NCBI RefSeq assembly: GCF_001519075.1
Contig: NZ_KQ954244.1
Coordinates: forward strand, 1,905,090 to 1,969,089
Reading direction: 5' to 3'
DNA length: 64,000 nucleotides
Source: Novosphingobium fuchskuhlense
GTDB lineage: Bacteria > Pseudomonadota > Alphaproteobacteria > Sphingomonadales > Sphingomonadaceae
The first letter of the stretch is position 1. Each line of letters begins with the position of its first letter. Below, in pieces: positions 16,390 to 25,587 of this stretch. Under the pieces are notes generated by a model. That model searched no databases. It worked only from the letters and a program-made list of their open reading frames with translations, and had not been told where the DNA came from. The position numbers and the translations under genes are program-made.

Positions 16390-16854
16390 ATGCCTGTTGT
16401 TGTTGCCGCTGGTGGTGCGATCCTGCTCGGTGTCGTCGGCGGGCTGATGACGCCGATCGGCTCCTGGTACGCGAACCTGAGAAAGCCGCGGCTGCAGCCG
16501 CCGAACTGGCTGTTCGGCCCGGCTTGGACGGTGATCCTGGGCCTTGCGGCGTGGTCCGCGGCGGCGGCGTGGGAGGCCGCCACCAGCGATGCCGCGCGCA
16601 TGAGCGTGGTGATCCTGTTTGCCACCAATGCGCTTTTCCATCTCCTGTGGAGCCCGCTGTTCTTCAAGCTGCGGCGGCCGGACTGGGCGCTGATCGAGGT
16701 CGTGTTCCTGTGGGCCTCGCTGGTGGCGCTGGTGGTGGGGCTGTGGCCGATCTCGCCCTTCGCGGCCAAGCTGATCCTGCCCTATCTGGCGTGGGTGAGC
16801 TTTGCGGCGTGGCTCAACTGGGCGATCGTGCGGCTTAACGCGCCGTTTCGCTGA
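16390..16854 (+). CDS. tspO: TspO/MBR family tryptophan-rich sensory protein
   Basis: Five-helix integral membrane protein that binds porphyrins and related ligands. The motif SWYANLRKPRLQPPNWLFGP, followed by WTVILGLAAW, is the family signature. Five hydrophobic segments span the 154 residues. In phototrophic alphaproteobacteria TspO has been linked to tetrapyrrole-dependent regulation of pigment genes, which would suit a bch-carrying host (inference). The start is uncertain: ATG 16390 gives a normal length, but a GTG at 16333 is in frame. It converges on greB across a symmetric hairpin. Confidence 0.9.
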   Translation: MPVVVAAGGAILLGVVGGLMTPIGSWYANLRKPRLQPPNWLFGPAWTVILGLAAWSAAAAWEAATSDAARMSVVILFATNALFHLLWSPLFFKLRRPDWALIEVVFLWASLVALVVGLWPISPFAAKLILPYLAWVSFAAWLNWAIVRLNAPFR

Positions 16855-16887
16855 GAAAGACCCCTCCGACCCGCCTGCGGCCGGCCA

Positions 16888-16920
16888 CCTCTCCATTTGT
16901 GCTGCGCAAAAATGGAGAGG
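16888..16920. terminator. Bidirectional terminator between tspO and greB
   Basis: Perfect 11-base-pair inverted repeat, CCTCTCCATTT (16888-16898) and AAATGGAGAGG (16910-16920), with an 11-base loop, located between two convergent genes. The inner A/T pairs give little T-tail on either side, so the call rests on stem symmetry and position. Confidence 0.5.
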
Positions 16921-16923
16921 AGC

Positions 16924-17409
16924 TCAGGCGGCGGGATAGGTGATCGCGATCACTTCCCATTCCTTTTCGCCGCCGGGAAGCCTGACCTTGCGCAGATCGC
17001 CCACCCGCGCGCCGCGCAGGGCGCGGGCAATCGGGGCGCTCCAGCCGATGCGGCGGGCGGTGGCATCCTGCTCGTCATCGCCGACAAGGGTGAGGACCAG
17101 CCTCGCATCGTCCTCGTCGGCGATCTCGACCGTGGCGCCGAAGAGGACGCGGGTCTGGTCCGGCTGGCCGGCGGGATCGATCACGCGGGCGGCCTTCATC
17201 CGCTTGGCGAGAAAGTTCAGCTCGCGGTCGATCTCGCGCATGCGCTTGCGGCCATAGAGATAATCGCCGTTTTCGGAGCGGTCGCCGTTGCCCGCCGCCC
17301 AGCTCACGATCTCGACAATCGCGGGGCGCTCGGTGCCGAGCAGATGATCATAGCGGGCGCGCAGCGCGGCCATGCCGGCGGGGGTGATCGGGTTGCCATC
17401 AGGTTGCAT
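16924..17409 (-). CDS. greB: Transcription elongation factor GreA/GreB family
   Basis: Binds the secondary channel of RNA polymerase and stimulates transcript cleavage in backtracked complexes. The 161-residue product has the N-terminal coiled coil with the acidic tip (GNGDRSENGDYLYGRKRMREIDRELNFL) and the C-terminal FKBP-like domain with GATVEIADED and GWSAPIARALRGARVGD. The RxxREID pattern and the overall length favour GreB over GreA. It is convergent with tspO and divergent from the small acidic gene at 17504. Confidence 0.9.
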   Translation of the reverse strand: MQPDGNPITPAGMAALRARYDHLLGTERPAIVEIVSWAAGNGDRSENGDYLYGRKRMREIDRELNFLAKRMKAARVIDPAGQPDQTRVLFGATVEIADEDDARLVLTLVGDDEQDATARRIGWSAPIARALRGARVGDLRKVRLPGGEKEWEVIAITYPAA

Positions 17410-17503
17410 TGTTTGCGGTGTAGCCGGGGATGGCCCTGCTTGAAAGGTTGCCCCGGTCGAGGCTCGGCCCTAGGGCGGGGGCATTGCTTTCGACGAGGAT
17501 ATC

Positions 17504-17707
17504 ATGGCCAAGACCATCGCGCTGACGCTGACCGAAGACGAACTCGAGATCCTGGTGGACGCGCTCGAGGCGGACCTCGAAGGCTATGCCGAAGCGGCCG
17601 AGGAAGCCAAGGCCGACAACAACAAGGAAGACGTCGAGACGTTCAAGCTGGCGGCGCTGAACATCCAGAAGCTGCTGGCCCGGCTGCAGGACATGCTGCC
17701 CGACTGA
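17504..17707 (+). CDS. Small acidic helical protein, unknown function
   Basis: A 67-residue protein, MAKTIALTLTEDELEILVDA..., almost wholly helical and strongly acidic (many Glu and Asp), ending LARLQDMLPD. GACGAGGATATC precedes the ATG and contains a GAGGA ribosome-binding site at good spacing, which supports translation. No known family. It is divergent from greB and ends three bases before the convergent transglycosylase gene. Confidence 0.68.
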   Translation: MAKTIALTLTEDELEILVDALEADLEGYAEAAEEAKADNNKEDVETFKLAALNIQKLLARLQDMLPD

Positions 17708-17710
17708 GCC

Positions 17711-19726
17711 TTATCCCGGTTGCGGCTTGCCGAGGAAATGGCTGAGCGGATTGGGGCCGGTGTAGCTGGCCTTGTCCGGATACATCGCTTCGTAGACGAC
17801 GGCGTTTTCCATCACGCGCTGGACGTAGTTGCGCGTCTCTGACAGCGGGATGCGCTCGATCCAGTCTATCCAGTCGGGATTGCCGCTGCGCGGATCGCCA
17901 TTGGCGCGCAGCCACTTGTTCACATTGCCCGCGCCCGCGTTGTAGGCCGCGACGGCGAGGGGATAGCTGCCGTTGAAATAGGTGAGCAGGCGCTGGAAAT
18001 AGGCGCCGCCGACCTGGAGGTTGAAGCCGGCATCATCGATCAGCGCCGACGCCGAGAACGAGAGGCCAAGTTTGCCGGCCTGCTCGCCCGCCGTGGCGGG
18101 CATGAGCTGCATGAGGCCGCGCGCGCCGGCATGGCTCACGGCGTTCTGGGCAAACTGGCTTTCCTGCCGGGCGATGGCGTGGATCATCGTCCAGGCGTGC
18201 TCGTAGCCCTGCGGCACCGGGATCACCGGGAAAGCGACATGCTGGAAATCGAGGTAGCCTCGTGCGGCAGCGGCCTGGCCCACGATCACGCCAAGATCGC
18301 GGCGGCCGATTTCGCGCGCGAGCTGGGCGACGAGGACGTGCTGGCCCTTGGTCTGCTGCTGGTCGCTGATCTCGCGGAAGAAGCGGACGGTGGTGCGCCA
18401 GTCCGCGTCGCGGGCGGTTTCGCGCACGGCCTCGGTGAGGAGCGAGGCGTTGAAGCGGGCGCGCTCCTCGGGCGTAGGCTGGACATCGGCATCGGCCGCA
18501 AAGCGCGGGACCTGGCGGCCGAGGCGCTCAAGCGCGAGGAGGCCGTAGAACTGGTCGGCATACGTGGCGGCCATTTCGAAATAGCGCAGCGACACGGCTT
18601 GCTGCCCGCCCTGCGCGGCGGCAAGGCCGGCCCAGTAGAAGCCCTTGGCCCGCGTGCCCGGTGTGCGCGCGGCCGCGCCATAGCGCCAGAACAGCGGCGC
18701 GGCATCGGCGCCGCTTCCCAGCTGGCGCAGTGCCTGCTGGCCGCCGAGCCACATCAGCGAGGTGTAGTCGTCGCGCAGATCATAGGGCATCTGGCTGACA
18801 TCTTCGCTCCGCGCGAAGGCATCGTCGATCCCGGCGGCGATGCGCCAGGCGGTGCGCGCATCGCCCGCCGCCGCCGCCCCGCGCGCATTGGCGAGGAGTT
18901 CATCCACCCACTTGTCGCGGCTCAGCGGAGGCCGGGCGAGCAGCGGGCGGTTGGCCAGCAGGGCTTGCGCTGCGGGTCCATTCCCCTGGCGGCGCAGCTG
19001 CCGCGCGCGCGACCAGATGAAGCCGGGATCGGCATTGAGCACCTCGCCGCTGAGGCCATCGGCTGCGGCATAGGGATCGAGACCGATGAGCGTGGCCAGC
19101 CGCGCTGCAAACAGGCCGCGCCGGGCCTGGCTGACGCGCGCGGTCTGGCGCGCGGCGGGGGAGGGGTTTCCGGCCCAGAGCAGCGCGTCCATCCGCGCGT
19201 CTTCGTCATCGGGCGTGAAAGTGCCGCCCCACCCGGCGAGGATCGCGGCTTCCGATGCCTCGCTCATCGAACCGCCGCGCCAGGCCGCGCGCGCCACGCT
19301 GTCCGCTTCGGGGCGGCCGAGCGCCTTGAGCGCAAGGGCATATTGCGCGCGAGCGGGGTTTGTCAGCGGGGGCACGCGGTCGAAGAAGGCCGTGACGGCG
19401 GCCGGATCGGCACCTTGCCGTTCGAGCGCGACTTCGGCGGCGCGGCGCAGCTTCTCCTCCTCGGGAAAGCCGCGATAGCTGAGGATGAAGCCCGAATAGT
19501 CCGAAAAGGCATAGGCATTCGAGGCGGTGAGCATCTGCCAGCGGCTGATTGCCTGGGCCATCGGGCCCTGACCCTGCGCGACGAGCCTGGCGCGCGCGGC
19601 ATCCCACGCCGTGGCGCCGGCATCGACATCGCTGGCGTGGCACGCCGCCGAGGCGGCCAGCACGGGGAGCAATGCGCCGCCCAGCAGCAGCTTTCGCAAG
19701 CTCGCACTCATCTCCATGCTGGACAT
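17711..19726 (-). CDS. slt: Soluble lytic murein transglycosylase
   Basis: Periplasmic enzyme that cleaves peptidoglycan between MurNAc and GlcNAc to give 1,6-anhydro ends. The 671-residue length and layout match Slt70-like proteins: a signal peptide (SLRKLLLGGALLPVLAASA), a long helical superhelical U/L region (about 40-490) and a C-terminal SLT domain. The SLT domain has catalytic Glu522 (ARQESQFAQN), GARGLMQLMPATA, VGGAYFQRLL and VAAYNAGAGNVNKWL. Several Met codons at the N-terminus make the exact start uncertain by a few residues. It is divergent from dapA, 99 bases away. Confidence 0.92.
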   Translation of the reverse strand: MSSMEMSASLRKLLLGGALLPVLAASAACHASDVDAGATAWDAARARLVAQGQGPMAQAISRWQMLTASNAYAFSDYSGFILSYRGFPEEEKLRRAAEVALERQGADPAAVTAFFDRVPPLTNPARAQYALALKALGRPEADSVARAAWRGGSMSEASEAAILAGWGGTFTPDDEDARMDALLWAGNPSPAARQTARVSQARRGLFAARLATLIGLDPYAAADGLSGEVLNADPGFIWSRARQLRRQGNGPAAQALLANRPLLARPPLSRDKWVDELLANARGAAAAGDARTAWRIAAGIDDAFARSEDVSQMPYDLRDDYTSLMWLGGQQALRQLGSGADAAPLFWRYGAAARTPGTRAKGFYWAGLAAAQGGQQAVSLRYFEMAATYADQFYGLLALERLGRQVPRFAADADVQPTPEERARFNASLLTEAVRETARDADWRTTVRFFREISDQQQTKGQHVLVAQLAREIGRRDLGVIVGQAAAARGYLDFQHVAFPVIPVPQGYEHAWTMIHAIARQESQFAQNAVSHAGARGLMQLMPATAGEQAGKLGLSFSASALIDDAGFNLQVGGAYFQRLLTYFNGSYPLAVAAYNAGAGNVNKWLRANGDPRSGNPDWIDWIERIPLSETRNYVQRVMENAVVYEAMYPDKASYTGPNPLSHFLGKPQPG

Positions 19727-19825
19727 TCCGGCTTTCGTCTTCCTATCAGGCGCCTATCACGGCGGCGTTTGGGCTGCGAACGCCGCGGCAGAAGGCCATT
19801 TGGCGCAAATCGAAGGGCAAAGTCC

Positions 19826-20707
19826 ATGTTTTCCGGCTCCATTCCGGCTTTGGTGACACCTTTTCGCGGTGGGGTGTTCGACGAGAAGGCGTTCCGCCGG
19901 CTGGTCGACTGGCAGATCGAGAATGGTTCATCGGCGCTGGTGCCCTGCGGCACGACGGGCGAGGCGAGTACGCTTTCGAACGCCGAACACCACCGGGTGA
20001 TCGAGGTCTGCGTGGAGCAGGCCGCGGGCCGCGTGCCGGTCATCGCGGGCTGCGGTAGCAACGACACGATGAACGCGCACCTCCACATGACCTTCTCGCG
20101 CAAGAGCGGCGCGAAGGCCGCGCTGTGCGTCGCGCCCTATTACAACCGCCCGAGCCAGGCGGGCTTGCTCGCGCATTTCGGCTACCTCGCCGAAAACAGC
20201 GACCTGCCGATCATTCTCTACAACGTGCCGGGGCGCACGGTGACCGACATCCTGCCCGAGACGGTGTGTGAGCTTGCGCGCCGCTATCCGGACAAGATCG
20301 TCGGCATCAAGGACGCGAGCGGCGATCTTTCGCGGGTGACCGACCACCGCATGGGCATCGGCAAGCATTTCTGCCAGCTATCGGGCGATGATGAACTTGC
20401 GCTCCCGGCCAATGCTGCGGGCGCGGTGGGCTGTATCTCGGTGACGGCGAATGTCGCCCCGCGTCTCTGCGCCGATTTCCAGGCGGCCTGCGCGGCGGGC
20501 GATTTCGAGAAGGCGCGCGAGATCAACGACCTGCTTTATCCGCTGCATTACGCGATGTTCGAGGACGCCTCGCCGGGTCCGGTGAAGTATGCCCTCAGCC
20601 GCGTGCACGACGACATCACCGAAGAACTGCGCCTGCCGCTGGTTCCGTGCAGCGATGCGGCGCGCGCCGCTGTCGATGCGGCGTTGGCGCATGCGGGGCT
20701 GGTTTAG
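19826..20707 (+). CDS. dapA: 4-hydroxy-tetrahydrodipicolinate synthase
   Basis: Condenses pyruvate with aspartate semialdehyde, the first committed step to lysine and meso-diaminopimelate for peptidoglycan. The 293-residue TIM-barrel product has the Schiff-base Lys162 (GIKDASGD), GTTGEASTLS, the substrate-gating tyrosines in APYYNRPSQ and YNVPGRT. The preceding AAGGGCAAAG is a reasonable ribosome-binding site for ATG 19826. In many alphaproteobacteria the order slt-dapA-smpB is conserved; here smpB is 4.4 kb away with four unrelated genes between. Confidence 0.96.
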   Translation: MFSGSIPALVTPFRGGVFDEKAFRRLVDWQIENGSSALVPCGTTGEASTLSNAEHHRVIEVCVEQAAGRVPVIAGCGSNDTMNAHLHMTFSRKSGAKAALCVAPYYNRPSQAGLLAHFGYLAENSDLPIILYNVPGRTVTDILPETVCELARRYPDKIVGIKDASGDLSRVTDHRMGIGKHFCQLSGDDELALPANAAGAVGCISVTANVAPRLCADFQAACAAGDFEKAREINDLLYPLHYAMFEDASPGPVKYALSRVHDDITEELRLPLVPCSDAARAAVDAALAHAGLV

Positions 20708-20829
20708 GTTTCCTCGGCGGTATGCCGTAATTCCAGCTGACACACGCTGTTTGGCCTGAATGCAGAAACTCTGTTAGCATCCCGATCTGGATCCGCCGAA
20801 AGGGATCCGGACGGATGAGGATGCGGGCC

Positions 20830-21465
20830 ATGAAAGGATTTGCGCCAGTCTTTGCCATGCTTGCGGCGGCCTGTGCGGTCGGTTGCGGGGAGTCATCCTA
20901 TGGCGCGGGGCATCGGAACCCGATCATCGGCGCATGGCACCTGAACAGCGGTCCGCCGGGAACCTGCGGCACAGACGTCAGCTTCACCGCCACATCCCAG
21001 ACCGATGTCAACCCGGATCCCGGCTATAGCGGGACCCACAAGGTGACCTACAACGTCAGCCCGAAAGTGGTTTATGTCATTGGCAACAATGCCAATCCGA
21101 CGCGATATGAAATGCTTGGCCCCAATGCGATGCAATGGCGAGGCGAGCGCAGCACCTGTGTGTTCCAGCGGACCGGAACGACCGGGCGGCCAGCGCCGAC
21201 AACGGCTCCCGCAGGAAATCCGTTGTTCGGCCAATGGACCCTGCAGCAACCCGCGCCAAAGGGCTGCTATGTGAAGTTCACGGTCAGTGCCGACAAAATC
21301 GTCGGCACTGACTATGCCAATGAAGAATGGCCGATGGAGGTCACATCTTACGCGATTGCAGGTTCCGCCGTCACGGCCAACGGCAGTTCGGGGGCCATCG
21401 TCTACAGGGTCGCAGGCGGTGCGATGGAAACCGGGAACCCTGCTTGCCGCTATACGCGCGGCTGA
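20830..21465 (+). CDS. Putative lipoprotein with two repeated domains, unknown function
   Basis: A 211-residue protein with a lipoprotein signal (MKGFAPVFAMLAAACAVGCG; lipobox AVGC, Cys19). The mature part seems to hold two related units, the first beginning NPIIGAWHLNS and ending STCVFQR, the second beginning NPLFGQWTLQQ and ending PACRYTR. Each starts with N-P-x-x-G-x-W and ends with a C-x-(F/Y) pair, so a tandem duplication is likely. A spacer GTTGRPAPTTAPAG joins them. An alternative ATG at 20815 would add five residues. Function unknown; an outer-membrane-anchored domain is the simplest reading. Confidence 0.65.
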   Translation: MKGFAPVFAMLAAACAVGCGESSYGAGHRNPIIGAWHLNSGPPGTCGTDVSFTATSQTDVNPDPGYSGTHKVTYNVSPKVVYVIGNNANPTRYEMLGPNAMQWRGERSTCVFQRTGTTGRPAPTTAPAGNPLFGQWTLQQPAPKGCYVKFTVSADKIVGTDYANEEWPMEVTSYAIAGSAVTANGSSGAIVYRVAGGAMETGNPACRYTRG

Positions 21466-21475
21466 CGGCCGCCCC

Positions 21476-22807
21476 TCACATATGCCGGTAGATCGCGCGT
21501 TCGTGGCTGAAGGCCTTGAACCCGAAATAGCCGTGATAGCTGCCCGAGCCGCTGGCGTTGACGCCGCCGAAGGGCAGGTGGTTTTCAAGATAGTGCGAGA
21601 ACACGCCGTTGATCGTCATGCCGCCCGATGAGGTGCGGCTGATCACCTTCTCGATATTCGCCTCGTCGTCCGAGTAGACATAGAGCGCCAGCGGCTTGTC
21701 GCGCGCTGCGATGTAGTCGATCGCCTGATCGATGGTCTCGTAATTCATCACCGGCAGGACGGGGGCGAAGATTTCCTCCTGCAGGATCTTCATCTGCGGG
21801 GTGACGCCCGTCAGCAGCGTGGGGTGGATGGTGAGATCGCTCTCGTCCATCGTGCCGCCCACGGCGACGGTCGCGCCTTGGGCCACGGCATCGTCGAACA
21901 GCGCCTTCACGCGGTTGAAGTTCGCCTGGTTGACGATCTGGGCGATGCTTTCCTTCTTGATCGCCCCGGTCTCGTCATAGAGGTTCTTCGCGACATTGGT
22001 CTTGAAGCCTTCGACCAGCTGGGCCTGCTGTTCCTCGCGCACGAAGACATAATCCGGGCTGATGCAGGCCTGTCCGCCGTTGAACTGCTTGGCACCCGCA
22101 AGCTGCGCCGCGACCTTGTCGATATCTGCGCCCGAATCGAGGATGACGGGCGACTTGCCGCCGAGTTCGAGCGTGACGCTGGCGAGGTGCCTGGCGGCGG
22201 CGGCCATGACGATCTTGCCGACGCGGGTGCTGCCGGTGAAGAAGATGTGGTTGAACGGCAGTTCGAGCAGCGCGGTGGCGACGCTGACATCGCCCTCGAC
22301 GAGCGCGACTTCGCTTTCATCGAAGGCTTCGGCGATGATCTTGGCGGCGACCTTGGCGGTGGCGGGGCAGAGGTCTGTGAGCTTGACCACGGCGGTGTTG
22401 CCCGCCGCGACGGCCGCAGCCAGCGGCCCGAGCGCGAGGCCCAATGGGAAGTTCCACGGCCCGAGGATCAGGCAGACCCCGCGCGCTTCATAGCGGATCT
22501 GCGCGCGGTCAGCGGGGTTCAGGGAGGTGGCGACTTCGGTGGGGGCCATCCACGCATCGAGATTGTCGATATTGCGCTGGATATTGGCGGTAACGTTCAG
22601 CACCTCGGTGACGCGGATCTCGCCCTCGGGCTTGCGCGTGTCTTCGAGCACGGCAGCGACGATGGCATCGGCATGGGCCTCGACCGCGGCCTTGAGGCCA
22701 GCGAGCTTGGCCTTGCGCACGTCGGCGCTGGAGGCCTTCACATTCCACTGGTTCGCCTGCTGGAGTTCGAAGATGCGGTGGAGTTCGGCTGCGGTCGGGT
22801 TGGTCAT
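21476..22807 (-). CDS. Aldehyde dehydrogenase, class 3-like (coniferyl aldehyde dehydrogenase type)
   Basis: NAD(P)-dependent oxidation of an aldehyde to a carboxylate. The 443 residues show catalytic Cys248 (GGQACISPDYV), the general-base Glu in TLELGGKSP, GPWNFPLGLALGPLA and FTGSTRVGK. The short length and PDYV after the Cys place it in the ALDH3/coniferyl-aldehyde branch. ALDH3 membrane-anchor sequences are absent. The substrate cannot be inferred. The 3-hydroxybutyrate dehydrogenase gene lies 136 bases upstream on the same strand; co-transcription is possible but there is no coupling. Confidence 0.88.
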   Translation of the reverse strand: MTNPTAAELHRIFELQQANQWNVKASSADVRKAKLAGLKAAVEAHADAIVAAVLEDTRKPEGEIRVTEVLNVTANIQRNIDNLDAWMAPTEVATSLNPADRAQIRYEARGVCLILGPWNFPLGLALGPLAAAVAAGNTAVVKLTDLCPATAKVAAKIIAEAFDESEVALVEGDVSVATALLELPFNHIFFTGSTRVGKIVMAAAARHLASVTLELGGKSPVILDSGADIDKVAAQLAGAKQFNGGQACISPDYVFVREEQQAQLVEGFKTNVAKNLYDETGAIKKESIAQIVNQANFNRVKALFDDAVAQGATVAVGGTMDESDLTIHPTLLTGVTPQMKILQEEIFAPVLPVMNYETIDQAIDYIAARDKPLALYVYSDDEANIEKVISRTSSGGMTINGVFSHYLENHLPFGGVNASGSGSYHGYFGFKAFSHERAIYRHM

Positions 22808-22943
22808 GGTTTTGCCTGCACTTGCTGGGGGCCGGAGCGGCCCGGGTCTGGAGTCCCGGATGCTTTAGCCCAAGCGCAAGGTCAATGTAAGGCGACCTAA
22901 CGGATCGCTGGGTGCAACGCAGACGGATGCGCGGGTGCCCGAC

Positions 22944-23726
22944 CTACCCCATCGACCACCCATGGCTCGCCACCAGCGACTGGCCCGTCAGCGCGTTGCT
23001 GGGGAAGGCGGCGAAGAACAGCGCGAGTTCGGCGATGTCGTCCACCGTGGTGAACTCGCCGTCGACTGTCTGGCCGAGCATGACCTTCTTGACGACCTCG
23101 TCCTCGCTGATCCCGAGTTCCTTGGCCTGTTCGGGGATCTGCTTGTCCACCAGCGGCGTGCGCACGAAGCCGGGGCAGATCACGTTGGTGCGCACGCCCT
23201 TGGGGCCGGCTTCCTTGGCGACCGTGCGGCACAGGCCAAGGAGGCCGTGCTTGGCGGTGACATAGGCGCTCTTGAGGGGGCTGGCTTCCTTGGAGTGGAC
23301 CGAGCCCATGTAGAGGATCGCGCCGGAGCCCTGCTTGTACATATGCGGGATCACCGCCTTGGTGGTGAGGAACGCGCCGTCGAGGTGGATGGCGAGCATC
23401 TTCTTCCAATCGGCAAAGGCGAAGGATTCGATGGGGTTCACGATCTGGATGCCGGCGTTGGAAACCAGAACGTCGACCGTGCCCCAGGCCGCGACGACGG
23501 CAGCGACGCCGGCGTTCACCTGATCCTCGTCGGTCACGTCCATGGCGACGGCCATCGCCGCGCCCGCATGCTCTGCGTTGATCGCATCGGCGGCGGCCTG
23601 TGCGGCTTCCAGCTTCAGATCGGCAATGGCGACCTTGGCCCCGGCGGCCGCATAGCGGTGCGCGATGGCGAGGCCGATGCCGCTGGCCGCGCCAGTGACC
23701 AGGGTGATCTTGTTTTCAAGGTTCAT
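22944..23726 (-). CDS. bdhA: 3-hydroxybutyrate dehydrogenase
   Basis: Short-chain dehydrogenase that interconverts (R)-3-hydroxybutyrate and acetoacetate with NAD, part of polyhydroxybutyrate and ketone-body use. The 260-residue product has TGAASGIG (11-18), SNAGIQ (89-94), catalytic Ser142, Tyr155 and Lys159 (YVTAK), and [15 protein letters not shown]. The QIP segment and the ending ASHGWSMG resemble the bacterial enzyme specifically. ATG 23726 is preferred; in-frame upstream codons have no family similarity. The next upstream gene on the strand encodes a patatin-like phospholipase/esterase, which in some alphaproteobacteria accompanies polyester or lipid metabolism. Confidence 0.9.
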   Translation of the reverse strand: MNLENKITLVTGAASGIGLAIAHRYAAAGAKVAIADLKLEAAQAAADAINAEHAGAAMAVAMDVTDEDQVNAGVAAVVAAWGTVDVLVSNAGIQIVNPIESFAFADWKKMLAIHLDGAFLTTKAVIPHMYKQGSGAILYMGSVHSKEASPLKSAYVTAKHGLLGLCRTVAKEAGPKGVRTNVICPGFVRTPLVDKQIPEQAKELGISEDEVVKKVMLGQTVDGEFTTVDDIAELALFFAAFPSNALTGQSLVASHGWSMG

Positions 23727-23751
23727 GGGGGGAGGCTCCATCTGGAATGGG

Positions 23752-24891
23752 TCAGGCAAGATCGAGGGTAACGATGCCGCAATCGGGTCGGTTCCGGTTT
23801 TTCCAGCGCGGGCTGGCAAGCGAGCGTTCGACATCGCTGCGCCCGGCGGTCCAGTGGCCCTCGATCGTCATGCGCGAGAACTCATAGTCCTTGCCCTGCG
23901 ATTCGAAATCCTCGCCGCGATTGATGAGGTGGAGGATCGTGACCGGATCATCGACCGCCTGTCCGATCAGCGCGGCCAGATCGGGGTCGTCCTTCAGGGC
24001 GTCCGGCAGGCGCGCGGCGAGGCGCGAGGCGGCGGCGGCCATGGCTTCGAACCGCACTTGCAGATCGGTGCCGAGGCGGGTGCGGCTGGAAAAGCGGATG
24101 TCCTTCTCGCGCTGCATGGCCTCGGGCAGCGTGCGCGGCATCATCCCGCGCGCGCTGAACAGATCGACCTGGAAGACCAGCAGCGGCGAGGCGCCGCCGC
24201 GCGTATCGAGCACATATTGCAGCGGCGTGTTCGAGACGATTCCGCCGTCCCAGTAAGGCTCGCCATCGATCATCACGGCGGAAAAGCCGGGGGGCAGGGC
24301 GCCGCTTGCCATGATGTGTTCGGGCCCGATCAGGCGCTCGCGGTTGTCGAAATAGGTGAAGTTGCCCGAGAGCACGTTCACCGCGCCGACGCTGAAGCGC
24401 ATCGGGCCGTTGTTGAGCAGATCGAAATCGACGAGTTCGAGCAAGGTCTCGCGCAAAGGGGCGGTGTCGTAGAGGCTGGTGGCTTCGGGCGAGCCGGGCA
24501 GGGCCAGCCACGGCGGCGTGAGGCGCGGGGTGAAGAAGCCGGGAATGCCGCTCATCGCGACGACGCCGGCTGCTGCTTCGTTGAACAGGCGGCGGCCCCA
24601 GCCATCGGCAAACGGCGAGGGGAAGGGCACCCGCGAGGAGGCGTGGTCCCAGAAGGCACGCAAGGCCGCGAGGCGGCGTTCGGGCGGGTTGCCGGCGATC
24701 AGCGCGGCGTTGACCGCCCCGATCGAGATGCCCGCAACCCACGAGGGTTCATGCCCCGCAGCGGCCAGCGCCTCGAACACGCCGGCCTGATAGGCACCCA
24801 GCGCGCCGCCGCCCTGGAGTACGAGCACGTTGGATTCGGGTGGGGCTTCGGGTGGGGCTTCAGGTGGAAGGGGTTTCGCTGTGCCGGCCAT
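23752..24891 (-). CDS. Patatin-like phospholipase
   Basis: Serine acyl-hydrolase of the patatin family, 379 residues. The oxyanion motif is [14 protein letters not shown] (25-38), the nucleophile Ser56 lies in GISIG, and the catalytic Asp in [18 protein letters not shown]-terminal region with [14 protein letters not shown] and the [11 protein letters not shown] stretch looks like the DUF3734 extension seen in many alphaproteobacterial patatins. A Pro-rich N-terminal tail ([13 protein letters not shown]) precedes the domain. The same frame stays open for another 3.3 kb upstream, antisense to cckA, so ATG 24891 must be chosen on homology. It lies 25 bases upstream of bdhA on the same strand and is probably in one operon with it. 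Confidence 0.9.
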   Translation of the reverse strand: MAGTAKPLPPEAPPEAPPESNVLVLQGGGALGAYQAGVFEALAAAGHEPSWVAGISIGAVNAALIAGNPPERRLAALRAFWDHASSRVPFPSPFADGWGRRLFNEAAAGVVAMSGIPGFFTPRLTPPWLALPGSPEATSLYDTAPLRETLLELVDFDLLNNGPMRFSVGAVNVLSGNFTYFDNRERLIGPEHIMASGALPPGFSAVMIDGEPYWDGGIVSNTPLQYVLDTRGGASPLLVFQVDLFSARGMMPRTLPEAMQREKDIRFSSRTRLGTDLQVRFEAMAAAASRLAARLPDALKDDPDLAALIGQAVDDPVTILHLINRGEDFESQGKDYEFSRMTIEGHWTAGRSDVERSLASPRWKNRNRPDCGIVTLDLA

Positions 24892-25074
24892 GTCGCGTGA
24901 TCCTTGTCGCGCCGATGTTGCGCCCTGATTGCGTCGTGCCTGCCCCCGCCGCCTTTTGTGCGCTGCAGCGCGGGCTTGGCAAGCTCCGATTGCACCCGCG
25001 TTCGCGCTGCAATGGCAAAAGGTTGGGGCGTGGCGGGGGATGCCTCCCTTTTCTTTCAGGCATGAGGGGCCTAC

Positions 25075-25569
25075 ATGGCCATGACCATGGTCCGTCCCAC
25101 CCCGCCCGCCTTCGACAAGAAGAAGATCGTCGCCGAAAACCGCCGCGCGCGCTTCGAGTATTTCATCGAGGACGTCTACGAGGCGGGGATCGCGCTGACC
25201 GGCACCGAAGTGAAGTCGCTGCGCTTTGGCGAGGGCTCGATCGCCGAAAGCTACGCCGAGGTGAAGGACGGCGAGGTCTGGCTGGTCAATTCGAACGTCC
25301 CCGAATTCAGCCACGGCAACCGCTACAATCACGAACCCAAGCGGCCGCGCAAGCTGCTGCTGAAGGAGCGCGAGATCGCCCGCTTTACCGGTGCGGTGGA
25401 GCGCAAGGGCATGACGCTGGTGCCGCTCTCGGTCTATTTCAACGGGCGGGGCCGGGCCAAGGTCGAACTTGCGCTCGCCAAGGGGAAGAACAACGCCGAC
25501 AAGCGTGCAACGATCAAGGACCGCGACTGGCAGCGTGACAAGGCCAGAATCATGCGCGAACATGGGTGA
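25075..25569 (+). CDS. smpB: SsrA-binding protein SmpB
   Basis: Binds tmRNA and brings it to stalled ribosomes for trans-translation. The 164-residue product has the OB-fold blocks [40 protein letters not shown] and [19 protein letters not shown], and the basic C-terminal tail [20 protein letters not shown] that mimics codon-anticodon pairing. GAGGGG lies six bases upstream of ATG 25075. It is 18 bases from cckA and likely co-transcribed. The tmRNA gene itself is not in this window as far as I can see. Confidence 0.97.
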   Translation: MAMTMVRPTPPAFDKKKIVAENRRARFEYFIEDVYEAGIALTGTEVKSLRFGEGSIAESYAEVKDGEVWLVNSNVPEFSHGNRYNHEPKRPRKLLLKEREIARFTGAVERKGMTLVPLSVYFNGRGRAKVELALAKGKNNADKRATIKDRDWQRDKARIMREHG

Positions 25570-25587
25570 GCGCATCAAAGGCGCATC

